This document shows, one piece after another, positions 16,917 through 24,604 of a DNA stretch of 27,324 nucleotides. The notes under the pieces were generated by a model. It searched no databases and was not told the DNA's origin. It worked only from the letters and a program-made list of their open reading frames with translations. Source of the DNA: CAZXVU01 sp964644465 (lineage in GTDB: Bacteria; Chlamydiota; Chlamydiia; Chlamydiales; SM23-39); NCBI GenBank assembly GCA_964644465.1, contig CAZXVU010000016.1:1-27324 (forward strand), in the 5' to 3' direction. The first letter of the stretch is position 1. Each line of letters begins with the position of its first letter. Made by a program: the position numbers and the translations under genes.

Positions 16917-17168
16917 ATGAAAGCGCTGCGCTTTGTTGTACTGCTTCTCATGGTCATCGGTTCTTTGAACTGGGGTCTTGTGGGCTTTTTTCAATATGAC
17001 TTAGTGTCCGATATTTTTGGCGGCATGGACACAATGGCGGCCCGTGTGATTTTCGCACTTGTCGGCTTAGCAGGGATTTACGGTATCGGTTTCCTTTGCA
17101 CCTGCTGCGGATGCGGCTGCAAATGCGGACCCAACTGCAAATGCTGCACAACGAATAAAAAAGGCTAG
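16917..17168 (+). CDS. DUF378 membrane protein with Cys-rich tail
   Basis: 83 aa. Two hydrophobic segments (about 4-26 and 42-62) carry the DUF378 pattern: LNWGLVG, YDLVSDIFGG, then AARVIFALVGLAGIYGI. DUF378 proteins are small two-pass inner-membrane proteins of unknown role. Unusually, the last 22 residues hold nine cysteines in CxCC, CxCxCKCG and CKCC arrangements, which suggests a metal- or cluster-binding or disulfide-forming tail. The strong GGAGG site 7 nt upstream fixes the start. The next gene begins right after the TAG stop, so the two are translationally linked. Confidence 0.85.
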   Translation: MKALRFVVLLLMVIGSLNWGLVGFFQYDLVSDIFGGMDTMAARVIFALVGLAGIYGIGFLCTCCGCGCKCGPNCKCCTTNKKG

Positions 17169-17990
17169 ATGTCTCGCATTCTTATTTCAGGGGCCTCGGG
17201 ATTCATTGGTAGGCCCTTATTCAATCATCTTTTATCTAAAGGCCATAGCGTCAAAAGGCTCGCCCGATCAGGGAGCAAAACTGAACAAGATGCGATTGTT
17301 TGGGACCCTGAAACTGGAAAAGCCCGCAAAGAGGATTTTGAAGGGTTTGACGCAGTCATCCACTTGGCTGGAGAACCTATTTGTTTAGAGCGCTGGTCCA
17401 AAGTTAAACGAGAAAAAATCCTCTTCAGCCGAACCGTCGGGACGTGGCTTTTGTCCCATATCCTCGCTCAGCTTTATTCTCCTCCCAAAGTGTTCCTTTC
17501 TGCTTCTGCAATAGGTTTTTATGGAGATCGAGGAGACGAACTCCTCACGGAAACAAGCGATCCAGGATATGGATTTCTCCCTAATGTTTGTTGCGAATGG
17601 GAAAAAGCCAGCCGCGCTATAGAAAGCCGCGGCGCCAGATCCGCATGTATGCGTTTTGGAAAGGTCCTTGGCCCGCAAGGGGAAGGCCTTCGTTTCGGAT
17701 CCAAAAAGCAATGGATCAGCTGGATCGATCTAGGCGATCTGATTCGGGCAATCGAACATATTTTAGACAATGATTCCCTGGAAGGTCCCATCAATCTCGT
17801 TTCCCCAAATCCTGTCCAGAGTGAGGAATTTATCTCGATGCCTGATTGGTTTCTCCGCCTCCGTTATGGCGTGGCAGCAGAGGAGATTCTCTTCGCAAGC
17901 GCACGCGTCCGACCATCAAAGCTTCTTTCTTCTGGTTTTTCTTTTGATACGCCCTTACTAATCCATGCTTTACGAAAAGCAACCCAATAA
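17169..17990 (+). CDS. TIGR01777-family NAD(P)-dependent epimerase (SulA/YfcH-like), shortened
   Basis: 273-aa SDR-type Rossmann protein. The dinucleotide motif GASGFIGRP lies at residues 7-15, DAVIHLAGEPI follows, then the family-typical RTVGTWLLS and the active-site stretch SASAIGFYGDRGDE; QWISWIDLGDL is also diagnostic. Family members are about 295-300 aa. Two stretches look missing: the loop between VLGPQGEGL and FGSKKQW, and the region between SEEF and MPDWFLRL where relatives have a longer helix plus proline-rich turn. The reading frame is intact, so these are in-frame losses. Substrate unknown for the family. The ATG follows the DUF378 stop without a gap and without its own good ribosome site. 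Confidence 0.88.
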   Translation: MSRILISGASGFIGRPLFNHLLSKGHSVKRLARSGSKTEQDAIVWDPETGKARKEDFEGFDAVIHLAGEPICLERWSKVKREKILFSRTVGTWLLSHILAQLYSPPKVFLSASAIGFYGDRGDELLTETSDPGYGFLPNVCCEWEKASRAIESRGARSACMRFGKVLGPQGEGLRFGSKKQWISWIDLGDLIRAIEHILDNDSLEGPINLVSPNPVQSEEFISMPDWFLRLRYGVAAEEILFASARVRPSKLLSSGFSFDTPLLIHALRKATQ

Positions 17991-18028
17991 ATTAGACTTT
18001 TGTTAAAGAACCTTTAGGAGGTCTTTAT

Positions 18029-18247
18029 ATGCTAGTTTTGACGACTGCTTTTGCTTTAATGGCATCGACTACAGCTGCAACAGCTCATAAACAAGCTGCT
18101 GCTGTTCAATCAGAAGATGAAGCGATCACGCTCGACGAAGATGCTTCTGCTGATGAAAATTTTGAAGGTGAAGAGGAATCCCTCGAAATCGTATTTGATA
18201 ATGAAGTGGATTCTGAGATCGAAGACGAGTTCGGCGAAGAAGGTTGA
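18029..18247 (+). CDS. Small exported acidic protein, hypothetical
   Basis: 72 aa. An excellent AGGAGG site 8 nt before the ATG supports expression. The first 20 residues (MLVLTTAFALMASTTAATAH) look like a signal peptide with a weak N-region and an Ala-x-Ala-like cleavage site. The mature part is strikingly acidic (more than half of the last 45 residues are Asp or Glu), with almost no basic residues. No family recognised; cation binding or interaction with a basic partner is conceivable. It precedes two YIP1 genes on the same strand and may share their transcript. Confidence 0.65.
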   Translation: MLVLTTAFALMASTTAATAHKQAAAVQSEDEAITLDEDASADENFEGEEESLEIVFDNEVDSEIEDEFGEEG

Positions 18248-18297
18248 TAATAAGTCTTTAGATCAGTTACCTCTTAATACAAAGATACGGGGGTTCT

Positions 18298-18903
18298 ATG
18301 TCTCAGGGGGGGCCTTGGCTGACTATGTGGTCTCAGCCGAAAAGCACCATCCGGGATATTGTCCATTTCAATCCGAAGCAGGGCGTTCTGACCCTTTCGG
18401 CAATCTATGCGCTTGATAGTTTCTTATTTTATTCGAATTGGTGGTCTCTAGGACTCTCGTATCCTTTCTATCAAATCCTGATCGCTTCCATCGTACTTTC
18501 CTTATTTGTAGGACTCATCTGGCTTTATTTCATGGGCTGGATCTTCCATTTTACGGGCCGATGGCTGAAAGGAAAAGCCCCCTCCTTGCACCTTCGGGCG
18601 GCTCTCGCTTGGTCTCGGATCCCTTTTTTAGCCGGTCTTTTCATGTGGATGATCCTTTTAACTGCCCAGCCTGACTTTGTCTTTATCCAAGATGGTGGCG
18701 GACCATCCTCTCTCTTCATCAATTTTATTTCTTTGGCATTGGGCCTATGGTCCTTTATCCTTCTCATCCAAGCGATTCGGGAAGTACAAGGGTTCTCTGT
18801 CGGTCGAGCCTTCTTCAATGTAATTCTAGCCTATTTCATTTCCTCCTTCCTTTTCTTCACTCTCTTTAATGTTTCTAGATATATCTACTTGATAAGCCGT
18901 TAA
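18298..18903 (+). CDS. YIP1-domain membrane protein 1
   Basis: 201-aa integral membrane protein with about five hydrophobic helices. Features of the bacterial Yip1 group are the N-terminal MWSQPKSTIRDIVHFNPK (the 'P..T...I....P' start of the domain), the central FTGRWLKGKAPSLHLRAALAWSRIPF loop, and the late LLIQAIREVQGFSVGRAFFNVI segment. GGGGG precedes the ATG closely. Close in plan to the next gene at 19170 (W..PRST, TGRWFKGEG, AYAWASVP, LNALAEVQNYS), so they are probably an old duplication. The function of bacterial YIP1 proteins is not established; membrane organisation is often assumed. Confidence 0.85.
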   Translation: MSQGGPWLTMWSQPKSTIRDIVHFNPKQGVLTLSAIYALDSFLFYSNWWSLGLSYPFYQILIASIVLSLFVGLIWLYFMGWIFHFTGRWLKGKAPSLHLRAALAWSRIPFLAGLFMWMILLTAQPDFVFIQDGGGPSSLFINFISLALGLWSFILLIQAIREVQGFSVGRAFFNVILAYFISSFLFFTLFNVSRYIYLISR

Positions 18904-19169
18904 TTTCGTTTTGTTTGTGTTTTTGGGTTTTTAATTGTTTGTAAAAATCATTTTTTAAATCTAAAATTAGCTTGAGGGCGTATCAAATGATATACCGGGA
19001 GTGACTCAAGAATCGGAAATTGAGCAGTCACGAGCGGTAGAAGCCCTGGAATTCTCGGGCGCCTCTATCTACTCAGCTGAGCTACAGGTGCAAAAGAACG
19101 AAAGTTCTTTGTTCCGCGATCCCCGCGTGCGCTAGAGTAGGTGGGGGCACCTGAGAATTTGGAAGAATT
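18904..19169. other. Structured non-coding region between the two YIP1 genes
   Basis: No protein gene seen in 266 nt. It contains several possible RNA structures: GTGACTCAA (19001-19009) with TTGAG..AGTCAC (19020-19031); GCCC/GGGC around 19043-19060; CTCAGCTGAG, a perfect palindrome at 19072-19081; a GNRA hairpin AAAGAAC-GAAA-GTTCTTT (19093-19110); and AGGTG-GGGG-CACCT just before 19153. A CAGGTGC/GCACCTG pair (19085-19091, 19147-19153) encloses part of it. It may be a decayed RNA gene or an unrecognised small RNA. Confidence 0.5.
19043..19091 (-). pseudogene. Degenerate tRNA 5' half (tRNA-like fragment)
   Basis: On the minus strand, from 19091, the sequence reads GCACCTG-TA-GCTC-AGCTGAGTAGATA-GAGGC: an acceptor 5' strand, the U8-A9 linker and a D-arm close to bacterial tRNAs that begin GCACCTGTAGCTCAGCTGG. 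A poor anticodon-arm-like stem (GCCC/GGGC, loop of ten) follows. There is no T-arm and no matching 3' acceptor downstream, so it is not a functional tRNA. Confidence 0.4.
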
Positions 19170-19880
19170 ATGCACGAAACGAACAACTCTCAAAGCCCTT
19201 GGGCTTCGATCTGGGTACGTCCTAGAAGCACGATTGCCAGAATTGTAGCTGAAAACCCGAACCGTTCCCTTTGGCTTCTTGCTGCTATCTACGGATTTTC
19301 CTCTCTATTGAACATGTTTCAATCAGCCTCTTTAGGATCTGCCTTAGGGCCTTTGGCCATCTTACTGATCGCCATTGTCCTCTCTCCGATCTGGGGCTAC
19401 ATCGCTTTTGCATTTTGGAGCTGGGTGGTCGTAAAGACAGGGAGATGGTTCAAAGGAGAGGGAACATTTGAAACAGTCCGGGCAGCCTATGCTTGGGCAT
19501 CCGTTCCTTTGATTTTAAATATTCCCCTCTGGCTATTGATGATTTTCTTTTTTAGGGGACAGCTGTTTCTCAACTTTCCGGAAGGCTACCTTTTATCCGA
19601 CGGACAAATCACGCTGCTTTTCTTTATTTTGATCTCAAAAGTGATTTTAGCCGTTTGGTCTTTAGTCATTTATTTGAATGCCCTAGCGGAAGTGCAAAAC
19701 TATTCAGTTCTCAGGGCGATCTTAAACATCATCGTTGGTGGTTTGATCGTCAGCATCGTGCTCGTCATTCTCTGGACGCTGCTTTTATTTCTCATTGGTT
19801 CATCTCCCGAACAATCAAAAACCGCCTTCCAGCTTTGGAATGACGGAACATGCCTAGAAGTATTAAGGAGGGCACTGTGA
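19170..19880 (+). CDS. YIP1-domain membrane protein 2
   Basis: 236-aa integral membrane protein, about five hydrophobic helices, paralogous in pattern to the protein at 18298. Shared landmarks are WVRPRSTIARIV (N-terminal domain start), FWSWVVVKTGRWFKGEG, AAYAWASVPLI and YLNALAEVQNYSVLRAILNIIVGG. GGAAG lies close to the ATG. The last 30 residues after the final helix are polar and dispensable-looking. The stop overlaps the GTG start of the next gene (GTGA at 19877-19880), so the two are translationally coupled and probably act together at the cell envelope. Confidence 0.85.
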   Translation: MHETNNSQSPWASIWVRPRSTIARIVAENPNRSLWLLAAIYGFSSLLNMFQSASLGSALGPLAILLIAIVLSPIWGYIAFAFWSWVVVKTGRWFKGEGTFETVRAAYAWASVPLILNIPLWLLMIFFFRGQLFLNFPEGYLLSDGQITLLFFILISKVILAVWSLVIYLNALAEVQNYSVLRAILNIIVGGLIVSIVLVILWTLLLFLIGSSPEQSKTAFQLWNDGTCLEVLRRAL

Positions 19881-20452
19881 AAAAAGAAACTGTAAAAAAA
19901 ATTGGAATTTGGTTCCTGGCTTTATCCCTTTTCGCGGCGCATCTTTTTTTCCGTTCTGCTGCTCATGCGGAAAACTATGCTGATTCTGCTCCAAAATGGA
20001 AACAAGTCCATGCAAAGAACGGGGAATGTCAGATTTCTTTCCCATCAACTCCGCAGCTTATCCAGCAATCGCTGCCGATCGCTGACGGCCAATTTAAGCT
20101 AAGCTACGATGTCTATATCGCTCCTTTCGAAGACCGCGGCGTCTTCCTACTCTTGATCGCCACCTATCCGATGCCTCTCTCCGGCGGCCATGAAGTGGCG
20201 GGACTCGAAGGCCTCTTGAAAGGGATTTTAGGACATCACCCAGACAACCAGTTGATTTTTGCCGATCTCGTAGATCATTCTGGATATCCAGCGATCAACT
20301 TTCTGGTCCAAAGCGGGAAAAGCTATTTCCGCGGCCAAGCCCTGATGGTTGGCAACAAGCTCTATTTGATTGCGATGGAAGGATTGAAAGGGGAGCTCGA
20401 TGAAAAAGTATTCGGCCGCTTCCTCAACTCCTTCGAACTTGCTAACGACTAA
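19877..20452 (+). CDS. Exported protein, hypothetical
   Basis: 191 aa if started at the GTG at 19877, chosen because AAGGAGGG ends 4 nt before it and it overlaps the previous stop (GTGA). An ATG 27 nt upstream lacks a ribosome site. The N-terminus is a classic signal peptide: basic start KKETVKK, hydrophobic IGIWFLALSLFAAHLFF, and an AHA-E cleavage site. The mature domain (KWKQVHAKNGECQISFPSTPQ ... SFELAND) has the beta-rich 'f.v.fP..P' opening seen in PsbP/Mog1-like small exported proteins of many bacteria, a tentative resemblance. Coupling to the YIP1 gene suggests a shared envelope role. Confidence 0.8.
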   Translation: MKKETVKKIGIWFLALSLFAAHLFFRSAAHAENYADSAPKWKQVHAKNGECQISFPSTPQLIQQSLPIADGQFKLSYDVYIAPFEDRGVFLLLIATYPMPLSGGHEVAGLEGLLKGILGHHPDNQLIFADLVDHSGYPAINFLVQSGKSYFRGQALMVGNKLYLIAMEGLKGELDEKVFGRFLNSFELAND

Positions 20453-20466
20453 TCAACGAATCTAAT

Positions 20467-20493
20467 GGGCGGGGACCATACCCGCCCCTTTCT
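20467..20493 (+). terminator. Rho-independent terminator
   Basis: GGGCGGG (20467-20473) pairs with CCCGCCC (20481-20487), followed by a modest T-rich CTTTCT. It ends the YIP1/exported-protein transcript, just before palindromic element copy 2. Confidence 0.7.
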
Positions 20494-20499
20494 GTATGC

Positions 20500-20665
20500 T
20501 TAAGGGCACCTAACTCAATTAAACACAGAGACACAGAGACACGGAGAAGAAAAGAGAAAGAAAAACTTTATGGCTATGCCGCTCGCTGCAAAGCAGCGAA
20601 ATATCTTCTTCTCATCTTTTCTCTGTGTCTCTGTGTCTCTGTGTTGAATAAAGCCAGGTACCCTT
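20500..20665. repeat. Dispersed palindromic element, copy 2
   Basis: The ends are AAGGGCACCT and AGGTACCCTT. The arms are CACAGAGACACAGAGACACGGAG on the left and its near complement CTCTGTGTCTCTGTGTCTCTG on the right, with GAATAAAG inside the right end. The core hairpin TCGCTGC-AAA-GCAGCGA matches the first core hairpin of copy 1. It lies between convergent genes (exported protein and outer-membrane barrel). No direct target duplication is evident. Confidence 0.88.
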
Positions 20666-20684
20666 GTTGAGTAGTACCCGTTTG

Positions 20685-21578
20685 TTAGAAAGCGTAATCC
20701 AAATTGGCGCCCCAATAGGGGGATCCGCCGACATCTGTATACAGCGAATTATGCCCTTCTTTGTTTTTGATATAGAATGAGCCGCCGAAGTTATAGCCCA
20801 CATATCCTTCCATTTCAAAACGCATCGGGATCTCATAATGGACATTGAACTCAGCGCCAGTCGATGAGTAATTAAAGACGGAACGGGGCTGAGGTTCATT
20901 CGGGCCTGTGCGGAATCTTTCTTTCATAGGACGACCTTTCAAAGAAAAGCGCCAATTCTTGGTTAATTTATAATCGATTGTATAAAGCATCGGAAAGACG
21001 ATTTGGAAAAGCCATGTTTTATTCGGTGCATAATCGAGCCCAATTATTGGATAGACTTCTTGCCCTGATATTCCTGAATACCCCAAAATCCCTACGTGAT
21101 AATGCCATTTGCGGTGAATTTGATAAGCTCCCCACATAAGACCTGAAAAGAGGCCGTAGAGGCCTGGCTTTGAAAAATGCTCCAGGTCCATGTTGTAATC
21201 GGCCCGCAGGATCCATCGCCATTGTTCGAGGGCGGTTGAGTAAAAAGTCAGGGCGAACTGGGTGTAGTAGAAATGCTTTTTGTGGAACTTTGGATTTTTA
21301 TTCCATGCCATTGTGAAGGTATTCCACTCTACCCGTGGAAAGAAATAGGAGGTCGCGCTGATCGGCAATAGCATGAAGAGAAAGGCGTTGCTTTTCCGGA
21401 AGTAAATATGTCCATCCTCGACATCGCCGCGGCGCAGCGTCACATCGGCTTTTCCAAGCCGGATGACATTTCCTCCGACATGGATAGGCTGATAATCGAA
21501 GAGCGAGCGGGATGGTTCTCCTTCCTGCGCTCCTAAAGAGAACGCTGAAAAAAGAAAGAGAGAAATCCATTTTTTCAT
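20685..21578 (-). CDS. Outer-membrane beta-barrel protein, DUF6268-like
   Basis: 297 aa. It has a short signal peptide (MKKWISLFLFSAFSLGAQ) and then alternating aromatic/polar strands throughout, ending in NLDYAF; a terminal Phe preceded by alternating residues is the usual outer-membrane insertion signal. Many Trp/Tyr residues (HFYYTQFALTFY, WRWILRADYNM) support a barrel. The stretch around FPRVEWNTFTMAWNK and GAEFNVHYEIP fits my memory of DUF6268, tentatively. Role unknown, possibly a porin or adhesin. It lies downstream of recN on the same strand, 56 nt apart, with GGA before the ATG. Confidence 0.75.
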   Translation of the reverse strand: MKKWISLFLFSAFSLGAQEGEPSRSLFDYQPIHVGGNVIRLGKADVTLRRGDVEDGHIYFRKSNAFLFMLLPISATSYFFPRVEWNTFTMAWNKNPKFHKKHFYYTQFALTFYSTALEQWRWILRADYNMDLEHFSKPGLYGLFSGLMWGAYQIHRKWHYHVGILGYSGISGQEVYPIIGLDYAPNKTWLFQIVFPMLYTIDYKLTKNWRFSLKGRPMKERFRTGPNEPQPRSVFNYSSTGAEFNVHYEIPMRFEMEGYVGYNFGGSFYIKNKEGHNSLYTDVGGSPYWGANLDYAF

Positions 21579-21634
21579 GAAATCAAATCCAAAACGTTTT
21601 TTTTACCATTTCCAACCTTAATATTCAAATCCTG

Positions 21635-23236
21635 TTAAAAGTGGCCGAGCATCCGGTTATATTCTAGATTGCGCTGGGCAGGGGAGAGCTTTGCGATGGA
21701 GGTGAAGGCAAGGCCGTCGTATTCGGTTTTGGAAACGAGAAAATGATGCATGGCGCACTTTGCGACTTGAACAAAATGGGTCACGCAGATGACTTGTCTT
21801 TTCTGTGAGAGCTTGTTCAGCTTCTCTCCAAGAATCGAAGCCGTTTGCCCGCCTACGTTGCTGTCGATCTCATCGAATACAAGACAGGAACAGCTAGTCT
21901 TGTCGGAAAGTACAGTCTTCACTGCGAGGAGAAGACGGGAAAGCTCTCCGCCGCTGGCGCATTGTTCCAGAGAGAGAGGGAGAACTCCCGGATTGGCGGA
22001 AAAAAGAAAATGGATCTCGTCGGCGCCATTTGCAGTGAGAGGTTTTGGCGAAATGGAAATGGAAAATTGGGCGTGGGGGAGGTTCAATGTTTTCAGCTCT
22101 TGGAGCACTTGATTGCTGAAGAGGGCCGCTGCTGCTTTTCGTTTTTGAGATATAATAAGGCTGGATGAGAGGTTCTTTTGCTGGATCTCTTTTAAAGATG
22201 CTTGGACTGTGTCGATCTGGGTGTCGAGATGGAGGAGATCGTTGATTTTGGCCTTTAACTCTTGTCGTTTTCTTTGCACTTCTTCGAAAGAGCCTCCAAA
22301 GCGGCGCTTGATGGCCTCAATGTCAGCAATCCGTTCTTCAATGGCTTCGAGCCTTTTAGGGTCTGCTTCGAGATTGTTTGCATAGGAATGAAGCCATCGG
22401 CCCACTTCTTCCAATTCTAGAGCCGCGCTTTTGACCGACTCTGAGATGGGAGCAATCTTTGGATCGAATCTGACGCAGTTTTCTAAAGTGGATTGGCACC
22501 GTTTTAAGAGAGATACTAAAGGATGCGCTCCTTCAGTGAAGGTGGAGGAGAGGGTCCCGATCTTTTCGAGAAGTTCTTGTGCATGGGTCAAAAGATGGTG
22601 CTGTTGGGAAAGGGTTTCTTCTTCCCCTTCTTTAAGATCGGTTTCTTCGATTGCAGAAAGGTCTTCTTCCGCCCATTTTAAGTCGCGCTCCCGCTGCTCT
22701 TGCGATTGTTTTAAGCGCTGTAGTTCAGCCTCGAGGTTTTTTTCGTCTCCAAATGATTGGGAGAATTGGGCTGTTTCATGAAGTAGATTGGCTGTCGCAT
22801 CGAGCATTTTTCTCTGCTCGTCGAGAGAACATAACTCGAGAGAACTGCTTTGGTCGACTCGTTCGATAGACTGATGCAGGCATTTGCGCAACACAGAAAC
22901 CGTGACTTGGGCTTCTTCGATGAAACACCGATTTTTTCCAGAGCGGTGGATCTCGCGGCGGATAGTAAGGGGCAATCCTGGCAGAGGAGGTGTGATTTCT
23001 TCTTCTTCAAGCAAGGCGCTATTATAGGTAGAAAGCGTCGCCTCGACAATGGCCATACTGGACTCTTTGCGGATCATCTGACTTTCAGCTCTTTCTCCGG
23101 AAAGGAGTCGGATGGCTGTAAGGATGGCCGATTTTCCAGAGCCCGTTTCTCCAGTTAGGATGTTCAATCCCGGGCCGAAGGTGATTTCCGCTTTTTCGAT
23201 TAAAATCAGATTTTGGATGCTTAACGATAATAGCAT
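21635..23236 (-). CDS. recN: DNA repair protein RecN
   Basis: 533-aa SMC-like ATPase acting early in double-strand-break repair. The N-terminal Walker A is LTGETGSGKS after LILIEKAEITFGPGLN. A long coiled-coil middle (about 160-370) follows. Signature CASGGELSRLLLAVK and Walker B CLVFDEIDSNVGGQTA lie near residues 430-480, followed by QVICVTHFVQVAK. Slightly shorter than the E. coli protein (about 550 aa). The ATG overlaps the rnhC stop by 1 nt (TAATG), so the two are translationally coupled. Confidence 0.95.
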   Translation of the reverse strand: MLLSLSIQNLILIEKAEITFGPGLNILTGETGSGKSAILTAIRLLSGERAESQMIRKESSMAIVEATLSTYNSALLEEEEITPPLPGLPLTIRREIHRSGKNRCFIEEAQVTVSVLRKCLHQSIERVDQSSSLELCSLDEQRKMLDATANLLHETAQFSQSFGDEKNLEAELQRLKQSQEQRERDLKWAEEDLSAIEETDLKEGEEETLSQQHHLLTHAQELLEKIGTLSSTFTEGAHPLVSLLKRCQSTLENCVRFDPKIAPISESVKSAALELEEVGRWLHSYANNLEADPKRLEAIEERIADIEAIKRRFGGSFEEVQRKRQELKAKINDLLHLDTQIDTVQASLKEIQQKNLSSSLIISQKRKAAAALFSNQVLQELKTLNLPHAQFSISISPKPLTANGADEIHFLFSANPGVLPLSLEQCASGGELSRLLLAVKTVLSDKTSCSCLVFDEIDSNVGGQTASILGEKLNKLSQKRQVICVTHFVQVAKCAMHHFLVSKTEYDGLAFTSIAKLSPAQRNLEYNRMLGHF

Positions 23237-24126
23237 TAAAGGATTTCACTTGTTGTCTTGAAGTGAGTCTTGGCTACTTTTTGTAGCACTTCAGGACCAA
23301 ATTTCGCGACTAATTTTTGTCCTGTTTCCACAACGATATTAGCGGCCCCTTTGGGAAGTTCGATCCCATATTCTTCAGACAGTTTGGCAAGCCCTTCCAG
23401 AAAACCTGCCCGCGCCAGGATCGATGCGGCTGCGACGACGAGATCTTCTTCTCCGCGCACCTTCTGTTCGAGATGGACCTCGATCTTCTTTTGTTTCAAA
23501 GCGTTTTCCATCACATATTTTTCAGCGAATTGGTCGAGGAGCGCCTCGCGGCAGCCTGTTTTCTCAACCATATCTCCCAGCGCCGAAGCATGCGCCCAGC
23601 CTAGAAGACGGTTCAAATTTTTAAACTTTGCATAGAGCTCATTGTATTTCATCGGAAAGAGGCGGATCACAGTATAAGGAAATGCAGCCCGGATTTTTTG
23701 GGCGAGCTTTTTGAGAGGCTCATCGGAAAAACGTTTGCTGTCCTTAACTCCCATTTGCTGGAGTTTTTTGATCCCTTCCCCATCTGCAAATACCGCTGCG
23801 ATGCAAAGGGGGCCGTAAAAATCTCCCTTGCCGGCCTCGTCCATTCCAATATGGGGCTTTAAATCGAGGTGGGCTTCGGGATGGGAGAACTTGAACTCTC
23901 CCAATATTTCTGGCTCGAGGTAAAATTCGATGAAAGCTTCTCTATCTTTCCCCTGGACGGTCAAGCTCCCTGATTCATATAAGGTGCATGAGACGCCTTT
24001 CTTTTTTGCCGAAAAAACAGTAAAGGGGGGTTTTGCGATCTCAAATCCCTGAGAGCGCAGGTCTTCCTCGAGTTTTTGAGCGTGCTTGAGGTCGATTTTA
24101 GTAGAAAAACAAGCCGGTTTATCCAT
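23236..24126 (-). CDS. rnhC: Ribonuclease HIII
   Basis: 296 aa from the ATG at 24126; an in-frame TTG at 24150 would add eight residues, and neither has a good ribosome site. The N-terminal about 80 residues form the TATA-box-binding-protein-like substrate domain typical of HIII (DLKHAQKLEEDLRSQGFEI...). The catalytic domain begins HIGMDEAGKGDFYGPL, with Asp and Glu of the DEAGKGD motif; KDSKRFSDEPL and LLDQF carry further active-site acids. It cleaves RNA in RNA-DNA hybrids. Divergent from the HTH gene at 24197 with only 70 nt between starts, and coupled to recN downstream. Confidence 0.94.
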   Translation of the reverse strand: MDKPACFSTKIDLKHAQKLEEDLRSQGFEIAKPPFTVFSAKKKGVSCTLYESGSLTVQGKDREAFIEFYLEPEILGEFKFSHPEAHLDLKPHIGMDEAGKGDFYGPLCIAAVFADGEGIKKLQQMGVKDSKRFSDEPLKKLAQKIRAAFPYTVIRLFPMKYNELYAKFKNLNRLLGWAHASALGDMVEKTGCREALLDQFAEKYVMENALKQKKIEVHLEQKVRGEEDLVVAAASILARAGFLEGLAKLSEEYGIELPKGAANIVVETGQKLVAKFGPEVLQKVAKTHFKTTSEIL

Positions 24127-24196
24127 ATCTAATATTCTAAGCCGTTTCAAGGAATTCTACAAGCTGCTATTATCTGCTTAACCTGTTGGAGGGTCT

Positions 24197-24604
24197 ATGA
24201 GCGAAGGGTTGAAAAAACTGGGCGAAAAATTTCGCGCTAAAAGGGAAGAAATGAATCTTTCCCTGAAAGAAGTCGAAAACGCCACGTCTATCCGGATGCT
24301 TTATCTGCAGGCGATCGAAGAGGGTAGGGTAGGCCACTTCCTTTCCAATGTCTACGCTTTGGGGTTCATTCGTCAATACGCCAGCTTTCTGGGACTCGAA
24401 ACAGAAAAATTGGTCAAAGAATTTCCTGAAGCCCTCCGTCTCCCGCCTGAAAAACAAGACTTTGCCTACGGGATCGGCACCTTAGAAATGCGCAGCAGCC
24501 CCAATGGCGGAGTGCGCTGGGTTCCCAATCTTCTTTGGGGAAGCGTTTTTGTAATCCTTGCAATCGCGGCTTGGTATTTTGCAAAATTCGTCGGCCTTAT
24601 TTAG
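24197..24604 (+). CDS. HTH-membrane protein, RodZ/YfgA-like, short
   Basis: 135 aa. Residues about 3-75 are an HTH_25-type helix-turn-helix (LGEKFRAKREEMNLSLKEV ... TSIRMLYLQAIEEGR ... ALGFIRQYASFLGL), the cytoplasmic domain by which RodZ binds MreB. One membrane helix follows (about 110-133, LLWGSVFVILAIAAWYF), and the protein ends there, lacking the periplasmic DUF4115 domain of E. coli RodZ. A chlamydial short RodZ beside rnhC is the expected arrangement as I recall it. GGAGG lies close to the ATG. Probable role in cell shape or division; gene regulation is less likely. Confidence 0.88.
   Translation: MSEGLKKLGEKFRAKREEMNLSLKEVENATSIRMLYLQAIEEGRVGHFLSNVYALGFIRQYASFLGLETEKLVKEFPEALRLPPEKQDFAYGIGTLEMRSSPNGGVRWVPNLLWGSVFVILAIAAWYFAKFVGLI

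Noticed and set aside
16798..16917. 40-residue N-terminal extension of gatC
   Set aside because: The extension is unlike GatC, would overlap the divergent leader, and the protein has normal length from the inner ATG at 16797.
19047..19063. TGGAATTCTCGGG stretch resembling an Illumina small-RNA adapter
   Set aside because: It mismatches the adapter within 17 nt and lies inside a locally structured, continuous stretch, so contamination is not needed to explain it.
18960..19165. Permuted tRNA or tmRNA
   Set aside because: A tmRNA should begin near GGGG and carry a tag frame; no room is left for an anticodon arm, and the 3' and 5' pieces are in the wrong order for a normal tRNA. Without a covariance scan, only a tRNA-like fragment can be claimed.
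20515..20715. Minus-strand 66-codon frame with HRDTETQ-like sequence (and similar frames in the other copies)
   Set aside because: It is a translation of the CACAGAG palindromic repeat, a known source of spurious protein predictions.
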